Part shown: positions 1-8,123 of the stretch, piece by piece | Numbering within the stretch: position 1 is the stretch's first letter | How the letters are laid out: each line of letters starts with the position of its first letter | NCBI GenBank assembly: GCA_002385885.1 | Contig: DGEI01000007.1 | Location: 1 to 64,000 of the forward strand | From: Firmicutes bacterium UBA3930 | GTDB lineage: Bacteria; Bacillota; Clostridia; Caldicoprobacterales; Caldicoprobacteraceae | Reading direction: 5' to 3' | Length of the DNA stretch: 64,000 nt | Program-made: the position numbers and the translations under genes | Notes under the pieces: generated by a model | What the model saw: only the letters and a program-made list of their open reading frames with translations | Told to the model about the DNA's origin: nothing | Databases searched by the model: none

Positions 1-2
1 AG

Positions 3-779
3 ATGAGAGAAAGATACTCGTCCTATCCTGTTGGTGCTTTCATATCCCAAAGTATTAAGGCTGGCTCTGAATACAATACGGGAGATATACTTGAAATCAA
101 TTATTCCCTGGGGAATGAAATTGTACTTCAATCCTTTGTCGGACAAACAAGAGATTTAATTGAAAACTGGGCCAAGGAATTAAACGCCCAGGGAGCCAGT
201 ATCAGAATTAAAGCGGTCAGTACCCCGAGCAACTCACCTAAAGGGACGATTATACATCAGGATAAGGCCAACACAGTAATTGGTGTAAATTCCACCGTGA
301 ACATAACCGTATCTTCCGGCAAAATTATTTTTGTCCCCGATTTTGTCGCTCCTGAAGGTTCCGGTTATGATGTGGCAATAACAAGGGAAAAAGCTATTGC
401 CATGTGTGAAGAATTGAACATTGTGCCAATATTTGAAAAGGCAAGCAAACCAGGCAGACTGCCAGGGGAAATATGGTCTCAAAGCATAGCGGCCGGTACC
501 GAAGTGGCAGAAGGAACCAAAATTGTTCTCAAATACGTACCTGTGAGCAATGTTCAGGTTCCCAATTTCATAAATATGACCAAGGAAGAGATTATGGCAG
601 GTAATTTCAACAGAATGTTCGATATACGATTTGAGACAGGTACTGAATATGTAGACGGATATGCAGGCAAAGTGTACAGTCAGTCTCTTACTGCCAACAC
701 CTATGTGACTTCAGGAAGCGTGATAACATTAACCATAGGCCCTGAGCAAACATTGCTACCGCCGCCCGGTGACGGATAA
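3..779 (+). CDS. PASTA-repeat protein, C-terminal part (5' end outside window)
   Basis: At least three complete PASTA-type units, of about 65-70 residues each, follow a partial one. Each shows the pattern of a short helix, a G-x-I-x-x-Q segment and a V/T-rich closing strand; examples are GTIIHQDKA, GEIWSQSIAAG and GKVYSQSLTA. The reading frame opens inside a PASTA unit, so the true start lies upstream of the window and the first ATG is not the start. PASTA repeats bind peptidoglycan stem peptides or muropeptides. They usually form the extracellular tail of PrkC/Stk-type Ser/Thr kinases or of class B penicillin-binding proteins. The kinase or PBP part cannot be seen here, so the parent protein is undetermined. 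The short Pro-rich end (LLPPPGDG) and a terminator 7 bp downstream mark the end of the unit. Confidence 0.8.
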   Translation: MRERYSSYPVGAFISQSIKAGSEYNTGDILEINYSLGNEIVLQSFVGQTRDLIENWAKELNAQGASIRIKAVSTPSNSPKGTIIHQDKANTVIGVNSTVNITVSSGKIIFVPDFVAPEGSGYDVAITREKAIAMCEELNIVPIFEKASKPGRLPGEIWSQSIAAGTEVAEGTKIVLKYVPVSNVQVPNFINMTKEEIMAGNFNRMFDIRFETGTEYVDGYAGKVYSQSLTANTYVTSGSVITLTIGPEQTLLPPPGDG

Positions 780-785
780 ACCATA

Positions 786-820
786 CCGGTTCCGGCTTTC
801 CGGATCCGGTTTTTTGTTTT
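786..820 (+). terminator. Intrinsic terminator after the PASTA gene
   Basis: A 10-bp stem with one mismatch (CCGGTTCCGG, loop CTTT, CCGGATCCGG) is followed by TTTTTTG and more T. It begins 7 bp after the PASTA stop codon. Confidence 0.8.
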
Positions 821-921
821 TGGCTTTTCCCATTTTTCCGTATTGTTAAGACTCTTCAAACGCGTACATCTGGGTAAGTCCTACTGCCAAATATTAAGGA
901 TAAAAATAAAAAAAAGAATTA

Positions 922-950
922 TTGCTATTTTTATCCGATACTTATATAAT
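922..950 (+). promoter_or_regulatory. Sigma-A-type promoter for the degV gene
   Basis: TTGCTA (922-927) and TATAAT (945-950) are separated by 17 bp, about 60 bp upstream of the DegV start. The match to the vegetative consensus is good; usage is inferred. Confidence 0.55.
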
Positions 951-1008
951 CATAGTAATATTTTAGAATGATGAGTATATCCCGTAAATGAAAGGAGAAT
1001 ATTGATTA

Positions 1009-1842
1009 ATGAAATACAGAATCATTGCCGACAGCGGTTGTGACATCAATCAGGCTTCAGGAGAAAAATTGGATGTTACCATTGTGCCGCTAACAATATG
1101 CATCGGTGATAAAGAATTCAGGGACGATCATTCATTGGATGTAGAAAATATGCTCAATGTAATGAATGCATCTCAAATTGCCCCTAAAACCGCTTGCCCC
1201 TCCCCTGGTGATTTTATGGAGGCTTACGAAGGAGAAGAGGAAAGCCTGTTTGTTGTTACCTTGTCCTCGAAAATAAGCGGAACCTTTTCAAGCGCCGCGA
1301 TAGCCAGGGAAATGTTTTTGGAGAAAAAGAAGAAGTTTATCCATATTTTCGATTCTCTGAGCGCTTCGGTAGGAGAAACTCTTGTAAGCATGAAAATTCA
1401 CAAACTGATAAGCCAGGGGCTTAGCGAACTGGAAGTTGTAAAGGGAGTCAACAGGTATATACAGGAAATGAAAACGCTGTTTCTGATCGATTCCCTGGAT
1501 AACCTTATCAAAGCGGGAAGGATAAACAAATTAGTAGGCAAGGTAGCCTCGGTGCTGCATGTTAAACCTATTATGGGCGGACAAGACGGTGTCATTAAAA
1601 TGTTTGAAAAAAACCGCGGCTACAACAGGGCATTCAAAAGGCTGGTTGAAATAATAGGTGAAATCGGCGACAATCTGGAAGAAAAAACTTTAGGAATAGC
1701 CCACTGCAACTGTTTAAAAAGGGCTGAAAAGTTCAGGGATGAAGTCCTCAAAAAATACAACTTCAAAAACATAATTATCGTCAGCATGAATGGCTTGAGT
1801 TCGGTATATGCCAATGAAGGAGGCCTTGTCATAGCTTTCTAG
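1009..1842 (+). CDS. DegV family fatty-acid-binding protein
   Basis: The 277-aa product has DegV family features: the N-terminal motif ADSGCD, a TLSSKISGTFSSA segment that contacts the ligand carboxylate, and FDSLSASVGE. It also has the SLDNLIKAGRI and HVKPIM blocks of the C-terminal domain. DegV-fold proteins bind long-chain fatty acids; several act as FakB subunits that present fatty acids to the FakA kinase for phospholipid synthesis. No fakA is in the window, so the partner is unknown. AAAGGAG lies about 11 bp before the ATG. The gene stands alone between its own promoter and a terminator that overlaps the stop codon. Confidence 0.88.
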   Translation: MKYRIIADSGCDINQASGEKLDVTIVPLTICIGDKEFRDDHSLDVENMLNVMNASQIAPKTACPSPGDFMEAYEGEEESLFVVTLSSKISGTFSSAAIAREMFLEKKKKFIHIFDSLSASVGETLVSMKIHKLISQGLSELEVVKGVNRYIQEMKTLFLIDSLDNLIKAGRINKLVGKVASVLHVKPIMGGQDGVIKMFEKNRGYNRAFKRLVEIIGEIGDNLEEKTLGIAHCNCLKRAEKFRDEVLKKYNFKNIIIVSMNGLSSVYANEGGLVIAF

Positions 1843-1857
1843 ACAAGGCTCTTTTTT
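1823..1857 (+). terminator. Intrinsic terminator overlapping the degV stop
   Basis: GCCTTGTC (1823-1830) pairs with GACAAGGC (1842-1849) and is followed by TCTTTTTT. The left arm lies inside the last codons of the gene. Confidence 0.85.
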
Positions 1858-1975
1858 GCCTTATATCCATCATAGTCATGACTTATCCATCAATGTGCCA
1901 GAACACATCTTTAATATGAAATTTTTTCGCCTTTCCCTCCACTGCGTTAACAGGCTCTACGCCTTTTCGCAAAGT

Positions 1976-2013
1976 GATTTCCATAGTATTCTGCAAATAA
2001 TACTATGGAAATC
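1976..2013. repeat. Perfect 15-bp inverted repeat, 8-nt loop
   Basis: GATTTCCATAGTATT (1976-1990) and AATACTATGGAAATC (1999-2013) are exact reverse complements. No T-run follows on either strand, so it is not a standard terminator. It sits in the 232-bp gap between the convergent degV and galE genes, next to a sequence that recurs at 33.4 kb. Confidence 0.75.
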
Positions 2014-2034
2014 ATACTATCGAGTATAATGGTT

Positions 2035-2065
2035 GTGCAAAATATAATTCCGCCCGCTGGAGCTC
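2035..2065. repeat. Dispersed intergenic repeat, copy 1
   Basis: A roughly 30-bp segment ending in ATTCCGCCCGCTGGAGCTC matches 33444-33474 at all but three positions. A GCCTTTTCG block at 1961-1969 also recurs near the second copy (33570-33578), followed in both places by an ATTTCC...GGAAAT inverted pair. No coding potential is seen. It is probably a small dispersed non-coding repeat. Confidence 0.6.
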
Positions 2066-2074
2066 TAGGCCAAA

Positions 2075-3085
2075 TTATTCATATCCATTGGGGTTGTTTT
2101 TCTGCCAGTTCCACGAATCCCTGCACATATCCTCCAGGTCCTTTTCAGCCTTCCATCCCAGTTCATCAAATGCCTTGGAAGGATCTGCATAGCACATATC
2201 AATATCTCCCGGTCTTCTATCAGTTATAACATAGGGTATTACCTGACCGGTAACCTTTTCAAATGTTTTGACCACATCAAGCACGCTGTAACCCGTTCCG
2301 GTTCCCAGGTTGTATATATCAACGCCGCTGCCCCTCATTACCTTTTCCAGCGCTTTTAAGTGGCCTTTAGCCAGATCTATTACATGTATATAGTCCCTGA
2401 CTCCTGTACCGTCATGGGTATTATAGTCATTGCCAAACACATTGAGTTTGTCCATCTTTCCTACCGCTACCTGGGTTATATACGGCATCAGGTTATTGGG
2501 TATGCCGTTGGGATCCTCGCCAATCCTGCCGCTTTCATGAGCTCCGATTGGGTTGAAATACCTCAAGAGAACAACTCCCCACTCATTATCAGACACATAC
2601 AAGTCCTTTAGAATCTCCTCTATCATGTATTTTGTCCGTCCATAAGGGTTTGTAGGGCCAAGGGGAAAATCCTCCTTTATGGGTACGCTTTTTGGATTGC
2701 CGTATACTGTAGCTGAAGAACTGAAAACAATTTTCTTTACGCCATGCCTGGCCATAGCCTCGCACAGCTCAATTGTCCCGGTAATGTTATTGTAATAGTA
2801 TTTCAGTGGTATGGATACTGACTCCCCTACAGCTTTGAGACCTGCAAAGTGAATCACGGCTTCTATACAATTCTCCGAAAATATTCTTTCAAGTCCATTC
2901 CGATCCAGAAGATCTGCGGCATAGAATTTAAAATCCCTGCCGGCAATCTCTTTTATACGGTTTAATACTTCAGGTTTACTGTTCGAAAAATTATCCACAA
3001 CAACAATATCGTAACCTGCGTTCAGTAACTCGACACAGGTATGGCTCCCTATATATCCGGCTCCACCGGTCACAAGTACAGGCAT
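2075..3085 (-). CDS. galE: UDP-glucose 4-epimerase
   Basis: This 336-aa extended short-chain dehydrogenase interconverts UDP-glucose and UDP-galactose for the Leloir pathway or for envelope polysaccharides. Seen in the sequence: the NAD-binding GGAGYIGSH motif at residues 7-15, S124 in FSSSATVYG, and Y148 with K152 in NPYGRTK, the catalytic triad spacing of GalE. The length is that of the bacterial family. GGAGGGAG lies just upstream of the ATG. No other galactose gene is adjacent, which favours supply of sugars for cell-surface polymers rather than galactose catabolism, but this is inference. Confidence 0.95.
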   Translation of the reverse strand: MPVLVTGGAGYIGSHTCVELLNAGYDIVVVDNFSNSKPEVLNRIKEIAGRDFKFYAADLLDRNGLERIFSENCIEAVIHFAGLKAVGESVSIPLKYYYNNITGTIELCEAMARHGVKKIVFSSSATVYGNPKSVPIKEDFPLGPTNPYGRTKYMIEEILKDLYVSDNEWGVVLLRYFNPIGAHESGRIGEDPNGIPNNLMPYITQVAVGKMDKLNVFGNDYNTHDGTGVRDYIHVIDLAKGHLKALEKVMRGSGVDIYNLGTGTGYSVLDVVKTFEKVTGQVIPYVITDRRPGDIDMCYADPSKAFDELGWKAEKDLEDMCRDSWNWQKNNPNGYE

Positions 3086-3213
3086 AGTCTCCCTCCATCA
3101 TTAACATAATAAACATAGCAAATAGCTGCAACAGCATTATATTCAAATAATACCACAAAAACTCCCAGGGGGGAAATACTTCTGCTGTATTTGTCTGTTT
3201 TCTTCTTAAAATG

Positions 3214-4284
3214 TCAATATACAAAAACCGTTGTATCCTCGGATATGTTATCATAAAACCACTTGCTGTCCTCAATGGACAGCCTTATGCATCCATATGA
3301 AGCTCTCTTCCCTAAAGTGGGATCCTCAACTTCCTGATTCCTGTCCATGGCGACGGAATGAAATAAATATGGCCCCGAATACCTTACCCAGTATTTTGCC
3401 CCGGACTGCAGCTTTTCATTATAAAACCAGAGGCCTCTGTCCTGTATTTTGTAAATGCCTCTTAGCGTTGGAGATCTGTTCCTGCCAGTTGAGCAGGGTA
3501 TGCTTCTATCCAGCTTCCATTTGCCGTTCTCTTTTGTAAATACATTTACCAGCTGTCTGTCGATATCAACCCAGACAAGATACCCGGTTGGGCTATTCAA
3601 CTCCTTATATTCAACAAAGCCTTCAAGCTGTTCTGTGGTCAGCCGGTTGGGATTGGTTTCGGGATCGTCCGGTATGTCCAGCGCACCTGAATAAACCCAG
3701 CCGGCCTCACCGGTCTTTGTTTCCACATAAAACCACTCGCTGTTATGACTTTTTATAACAGCTACCTCTTCACCGGCCGAAACACTGCAAACTACCTTTG
3801 CCCTGTTGGAATAACCGCGCCTGATATTAGTATCTGTCTTTACATTAGCAGTGACAATTGAAGGTTTCACCAGGGATTCATAGTCGGTATTGCTGCCCAA
3901 AGAGGATAATTCAGGATTGCTTTTGTTATTACCCTGATGTAAACCGGAAGAGTCATTATTATGGCCAGGTTCCGATGTCCCGATGCCATTGGCGTCATTA
4001 TCCGCACCACCCGGATTGTTTTGCTGATTCCCTATACCGCCGGCTTCCCCCTGTTGGCCGGGATCTATACGCGCATCACCGGTATACGGTTCCTTTTCAT
4101 CATCGTTATCACTGTTGGCAGCAGTTTCGGCAGATTGGACAATACCGCCGGAAACTAACAGTTCTATAACCTGGTTGGTTATTACCACCCCGATTCCAAC
4201 TGCCGAGGCAATTATGGCAAAAAGAATAGCGAGAACCGGTATAATCACAATTGCTTTCACGTACAATGCTTGTCCTTTGCGCAA
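3214..4284 (-). CDS. Membrane-anchored SH3b / L,D-transpeptidase (YkuD family)
   Basis: The 356-aa protein has an N-terminal membrane helix (about residues 11-40) and a low-complexity Gly/Asn/Asp linker of about 80 residues. A bacterial SH3 domain (about 150-205) and a C-terminal YkuD L,D-transpeptidase domain follow. The active-site motif ASYGCIR carries the nucleophile C332, with an upstream FHSVAMD block. Such enzymes make 3-3 cross-links between meso-diaminopimelate residues in peptidoglycan or attach proteins to it; the SH3b domain probably binds the wall. The start is TTG, with GGAG nine bases upstream. It is one of two YkuD enzymes in the window. Confidence 0.9.
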   Translation of the reverse strand: MRKGQALYVKAIVIIPVLAILFAIIASAVGIGVVITNQVIELLVSGGIVQSAETAANSDNDDEKEPYTGDARIDPGQQGEAGGIGNQQNNPGGADNDANGIGTSEPGHNNDSSGLHQGNNKSNPELSSLGSNTDYESLVKPSIVTANVKTDTNIRRGYSNRAKVVCSVSAGEEVAVIKSHNSEWFYVETKTGEAGWVYSGALDIPDDPETNPNRLTTEQLEGFVEYKELNSPTGYLVWVDIDRQLVNVFTKENGKWKLDRSIPCSTGRNRSPTLRGIYKIQDRGLWFYNEKLQSGAKYWVRYSGPYLFHSVAMDRNQEVEDPTLGKRASYGCIRLSIEDSKWFYDNISEDTTVFVY

Positions 4285-4538
4285 AATCTATCACTCCATA
4301 CAAAACAGCAGCAACCGAATAAACTGTATATTTCTTATATAATAACACATAATCAACACACGGGCAAATAGACGTTATTTGCCATTTATTGCTGAGTATT
4401 TATATTACTTAATTATTTTTCATATATCGAAATATCTCTTGAATTTTAAATATTTTTCTGCATCTGCCTAAACCGCAATCGATTTTTCGCATTTCAGACG
4501 CCTTATAATCATTGAAACGGTCAGAAAAAATAAATGAA
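4285..4538. other. Intergenic region upstream of the L,D-transpeptidase gene
   Basis: AT-rich with no reading frame worth calling. It holds a perfect 8-bp inverted repeat GGCAAATA / TATTTGCC (4363-4370 and 4376-4383, 5-nt spacer), which could be an operator for the minus-strand gene. No clear promoter could be assigned. Confidence 0.4.
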
Positions 4539-4572
4539 GCAGGATGAGGTAAAATAATTACCTGTATCCTGC
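4522..4572 (-). terminator. Intrinsic terminator after the 2-hydroxyacid dehydrogenase gene
   Basis: On the minus strand GCAGGATACAGGTAA pairs with TTACCTCATCCTGC and is followed by TTCATTTATTTTTT. The long stem lies about 70 bp past the stop codon. Confidence 0.75.
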
Positions 4573-4641
4573 CCATTTATTTTGCTTATTCTTATTCCCT
4601 ATTATTTACTTGCATAGTATATCCGGACTAAACTCATTATG

Positions 4642-5613
4642 TTAATAGCCTTTATCATAATCCCTTATATTAATCATCTCATCAAATCTGTTCTCACTGA
4701 AATATTTAACATTTTTCATAATTATTCTGGAGGAAAAATAGTCCCACAGATCGCCGCCGCCCGCCATATGCGGAGTCACTATTACATTGTCCAGATCCCA
4801 GAACGGGCTTTCCTCCGGCAGATACCCCAGCCTAAACTCATCTACGAATACATCCAAAGCAGCACCGGCAATTTTACCGTTTTTTAAATAATCGTATAAA
4901 GCTTTCTCATCAAAAATAGCCGCTCTTGCTATATTGATAATGTATGCTGTTTTCTTCATGCAATTAAGCTGTTCTTCACCGATTAAATCCTCTGTTTTTT
5001 CTGTAAGTGGAAGAGTACATACCAAAAAGTCACATTGAGATAAGAATTCATTCAAGTTTTCGATTGTATAGACCTCATCAAAATACTCCACCGGACTTCC
5101 GGTTGTATTAATACCGAGGGTTTTCATTCCAAAGGCTTTCAGCCTTTTTGCCGTTTCAGTTGCTATATCGCCCGTACCCAATAGTCCCGTAACTTTGCCG
5201 TATAAATTAAATACTCCCCTTGGCCCTTTCCACTTGTGCGCAATCTGATTTTCAATTATATGCCTGCCCTTTCTTGCTATCATAAGCATAGTGAAAATTA
5301 TGTGTTCGGATATAGGTACTCCGGCAGTTCCACGGGCGTTGGTAACAATTATATTCCTCTTTTTTAAATACTGCATTGGCAACCTTTCTATACCTATATG
5401 AGGAACATGTATCCATTTTAGATTTTTGCATCTCTCCAATAATTCCTTTTGCAAAACCCTGTGATTTGTAATTATAGCATCAGCATTTTCAACTTCGTCC
5501 GATTTTGTCAAATCTTCCCCGGTATCAAACACAAGAGCCCGTACACCTAATTTCTCCATTTCTTTCATATCTTCTGCGCTAAATTTATATGTAGACAATA
5601 GTTTTATGTCCAT
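4642..5613 (-). CDS. D-isomer-specific 2-hydroxyacid dehydrogenase family protein
   Basis: The protein is about 323 aa. It has a central nucleotide-binding segment GLLGTGDIA (a variant of GxGxxG), NIARAA carrying the substrate-binding Arg, and TPHMAGG carrying the catalytic His. Members reduce 2-oxoacids to D-2-hydroxyacids with NAD(P)H; the substrate cannot be told from sequence. Candidates include D-lactate, glyoxylate or phosphoglycerate relatives. Length and divergence argue against SerA, because there is no ACT domain. Three consecutive ATG codons follow the GGAG site; the third has the best spacing and is used here. The gene is monocistronic, with a strong terminator downstream. Confidence 0.82.
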   Translation of the reverse strand: MDIKLLSTYKFSAEDMKEMEKLGVRALVFDTGEDLTKSDEVENADAIITNHRVLQKELLERCKNLKWIHVPHIGIERLPMQYLKKRNIIVTNARGTAGVPISEHIIFTMLMIARKGRHIIENQIAHKWKGPRGVFNLYGKVTGLLGTGDIATETAKRLKAFGMKTLGINTTGSPVEYFDEVYTIENLNEFLSQCDFLVCTLPLTEKTEDLIGEEQLNCMKKTAYIINIARAAIFDEKALYDYLKNGKIAGAALDVFVDEFRLGYLPEESPFWDLDNVIVTPHMAGGGDLWDYFSSRIIMKNVKYFSENRFDEMINIRDYDKGY

Positions 5614-5753
5614 CATCATTTCTCCTTTGATTTTTGTTTTGTATGGGTTCTAAATTGATAAATGCATTTATGTTACAATGTGACTCCCAGCAACCAGTTC
5701 TTTATTGCACTTGCAAATAATAGCCGTATATTCCCAAATGGCTTTTTAGACTA

Positions 5754-6128
5754 TTACTCTGCTCCGCTTGCTATCACACCGTTCACGGGGTTACCTTCAT
5801 AGCTCATAGTTAGTTTTCCATTAAAGAATGCTCCTTCGTCAACTGCAAAGCCGCAGGCTTTAGCATCCCCTTTCAAAATACCTTCCGGCATTATTTTTAG
5901 AAACCCCGAGCAACGCACGTTACCTTCAACAATGCCTGAAATGTATAAACTTAGAGCTGTAACATCCCCGGAAACTGACGCACCCTTACCTATAATAACA
6001 TCCCCTACCGCAAGCACATTACCCCTGATTTTCCCATCTACACGAACACTTGCATCCGACTTAATATCTCCTTCTACTACTGTGCTTTTTCCTATAAGGG
6101 TATCAACGTCCTTTTTTTTAAAAAGCAT
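5754..6128 (-). CDS. Bactofilin family cytoskeletal protein
   Basis: This 124-aa protein consists mostly of short repeated beta-strand turns rich in Gly, Val, Ile and Asp. Examples are STVVEGDIKSDASVRVDG, KIRGNVLAVGDV and GIVEGNVRC, typical of the bactofilin right-handed beta-helix. Bactofilins polymerise without nucleotide at the membrane and position cell-wall enzymes that set cell curvature or thickness. The gene directly follows an M23 peptidase gene (47-bp gap), and this pairing occurs in many bacteria. ATG start; both genes probably form one transcript from the promoter near 7240. Confidence 0.88.
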   Translation of the reverse strand: MLFKKKDVDTLIGKSTVVEGDIKSDASVRVDGKIRGNVLAVGDVIIGKGASVSGDVTALSLYISGIVEGNVRCSGFLKIMPEGILKGDAKACGFAVDEGAFFNGKLTMSYEGNPVNGVIASGAE

Positions 6129-6174
6129 TTATATAACCCCCCCATATTCATTTGTTTAACTACCGTACCGCCCC

Positions 6175-7134
6175 TCATTCAACAGTTATATATTTTAAAG
6201 GATCAACCGGCTCATTGTTAATCCTTACTTCAAAATGTAAATGTGGGGCTGTACTCCTTCCGGTGCTGCCGATTCTGGCTATCACCTCCCCTTTGTTAAC
6301 CTCCTGTCCTGCCTCCACAAGCAATTTGGACGCATGGGCATAGTAGGTTATTATACCATAGCCATGTTCAATAATGATCAGGTTACCATAAGCTCCTTTT
6401 CTGCCGGCAAAAACCACCTTCCCTTTCCCTGCTGCCATAATATCGCTTCCGTAAGGCGCGGCTATATCCAAGCCTTTATGCTGCTGCTGTTTTCTTGTAA
6501 AGGGATCTATTCTTTCTCCAAACCGGTCTGTTATCCGCCCCTGAACAGGGGTAAAATCCGGTAATGCTTCTGCAAAGCCATCGAGCAATTTCCTGGTATC
6601 AAGAAGAGCCGTGTTATCAGCAGATATATCTGTCTGAATAGAACTGAGCTCCAAAATTTTATTCCTGATGTTAATGAGGTCTGTTACAAACCCCTTGTCA
6701 TCCCGTTTAGCACCGCGGCTGGGCAGTGTGCTGGTTTCATCCAATATGTATTTCTCAGTAATCTCTTTATATTTTTCAACTATTTCGCTATACATGCTTG
6801 CCAGATGTCCGGCTTTTTCCTGTATTTGTGAATAATTGATGGTTATATCTTCTATTTCACGCTGATTTTCGTTTATAAGCTTTTGTTGGGCATGATTCAC
6901 GTCATGAAGCCGGACATTGTTGGTCTTAAGCATATTGTTTTCCGCAATAAGGCCGCCAATAAAAAATCCTGCAAGCAAAACACCGCAAATAATGATGAAA
7001 AGCATAGCTGCCATTATTAATTTCGGACAATATATCTTAATATTTATTACATCATCGCCGGTAGGCCGGCTAATGGTTAGAGTTATATAATTCTCCCACG
7101 TTTTCATGATAGTTTTTATGTATCCCTTCACCAT
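6175..7134 (-). CDS. M23 (LytM) metallopeptidase, membrane anchored
   Basis: The protein is about 319 aa. A membrane helix lies at about residues 42-66 and a coiled-coil-like region at about 70-150. The C-terminal LytM domain has its zinc ligands in HKGLDIAAPYG (H and D) and HLHFEV. It should cleave or bind peptidoglycan cross-bridges outside the membrane. It sits directly upstream of the bactofilin gene, so the two probably act together: a cytoskeletal polymer inside and a wall hydrolase outside, with the hydrolase's cytosolic tail as a possible contact. A GTG two codons upstream is an alternative start. The TTGACA-type promoter 100-130 bp upstream fits. Confidence 0.9.
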   Translation of the reverse strand: MVKGYIKTIMKTWENYITLTISRPTGDDVINIKIYCPKLIMAAMLFIIICGVLLAGFFIGGLIAENNMLKTNNVRLHDVNHAQQKLINENQREIEDITINYSQIQEKAGHLASMYSEIVEKYKEITEKYILDETSTLPSRGAKRDDKGFVTDLINIRNKILELSSIQTDISADNTALLDTRKLLDGFAEALPDFTPVQGRITDRFGERIDPFTRKQQQHKGLDIAAPYGSDIMAAGKGKVVFAGRKGAYGNLIIIEHGYGIITYYAHASKLLVEAGQEVNKGEVIARIGSTGRSTAPHLHFEVRINNEPVDPLKYITVE

Positions 7135-7233
7135 AACCACCTATTTTGAATCCTCAGTACAAGAAAATATAAAATCTGCTTTCTTTTTGTAGAAATATTT
7201 GGTTGTCCTACAGCGTATTATAACATAAAAGCT

Positions 7234-7261
7234 TTTATATCACTATTTCTATTTATGTCAA
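7234..7261 (-). promoter_or_regulatory. Sigma-A-type promoter for the M23 peptidase-bactofilin unit
   Basis: On the minus strand TTGACA (7256-7261) and TATAAA (7234-7239) are separated by 16 bp, about 100 bp upstream of the peptidase start. Confidence 0.55.
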
Positions 7262-7415
7262 ACAATATGTTTTATACTCGTTTTTTGTATATAGTTGTTA
7301 TTTTATTCCATTAATGTGTATCTATTGTTATAGAACTGACAGTATTTGTTGCCTATGCAGCTAAAAACCTTGCAATATCCTGAAACAATATCGAAATGAG
7401 TAAATTATAAAATAT

Positions 7416-7964
7416 TTATTTGGCCGCAGATATGGCAACGGCAATGAGTTTTTCCTTGGGCTCCAGTACCTGTATATCATCACCGATCTTCAGATCTCCT
7501 ATAAATATGCTTTGCCCCGGTTTCATGTTTCCAACATATACGCTGATATAGGAAGGTATGGAGTTAACATAACCTTCCACATTAATCGCCTCAACCTGGC
7601 GCTGTAAAATTATCCCCTTTAGCTCCAGCTCTTTTATTCCCTCATATTTCAAAGGTACATGCAAACCGGCCTTTTTTTTATCAGACATTTCCTGAAAATC
7701 CACATGTATAATTTCTTTAGTAACCGGATCCTTTTGTATCTCTTTGATTACTGCTTGTCTTACTTCATTTTCCATGGCTATTTCATATAAAGCATTGCCT
7801 CCGATTCTCGCTATCATTGCGTTTATTTCCTTCTTATTTGCAGTTATTTTTTTAGGTATTTGATTTTCTCCGTAGTAAATTGCCGGAATATACCCCTGCC
7901 TTCTCAATTGATTCGCAGTGATATCTTTTTCCCTTGGAAAGACATTAAGTTTTCTAATTTTCAT
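7416..7964 (-). CDS. rplY: 50S ribosomal protein L25 / general stress protein Ctc
   Basis: This is a two-domain protein of 182 aa. The N-terminal half is L25-like, binding 5S rRNA (REKD, RRQGYIPAIYYG, KEIQKDPVTKEIIHVDF). The C-terminal half is the TL5/Ctc beta-barrel (VPLKYEG, IPSYISVYV). The upstream GTG/ATG 14 codons earlier lacks a ribosome site, whereas GAGGGG precedes the ATG at 7964, so that start is used. Ctc-type proteins replace or supplement L25 under stress in Bacillus. The last codons are the only part with low complexity. Confidence 0.9.
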   Translation of the reverse strand: MKIRKLNVFPREKDITANQLRRQGYIPAIYYGENQIPKKITANKKEINAMIARIGGNALYEIAMENEVRQAVIKEIQKDPVTKEIIHVDFQEMSDKKKAGLHVPLKYEGIKELELKGIILQRQVEAINVEGYVNSIPSYISVYVGNMKPGQSIFIGDLKIGDDIQVLEPKEKLIAVAISAAK

Positions 7965-8034
7965 CGTACCATCCCCTCTATATTTTTCTTTTGCTATTAT
8001 CCCCAATCTGCTAATGTCTTATTAATCCAAGGGG

Positions 8035-8063
8035 AAAAAAAGAGCAGTGGATGCTGCCACTGC
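8035..8063 (-). terminator. Intrinsic terminator after the Tyr-rich coat-like gene
   Basis: On the minus strand GCAGTGG and CCACTGC form a 7-bp stem with a 5-nt loop, followed by TCTTTTTTT. Confidence 0.8.
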
Positions 8064-8123
8064 CAAATATATCATGTTATTCACATTGTTATTAAAAACT
8101 ACCGATATAACGGGTACTGTGAT

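Noticed and set aside
3858..4169. 103-codon plus-strand frame opposite the L,D-transpeptidase linker
   Set aside because: Composition follows the complement of the low-complexity Gly/Asn linker; no ribosome site.
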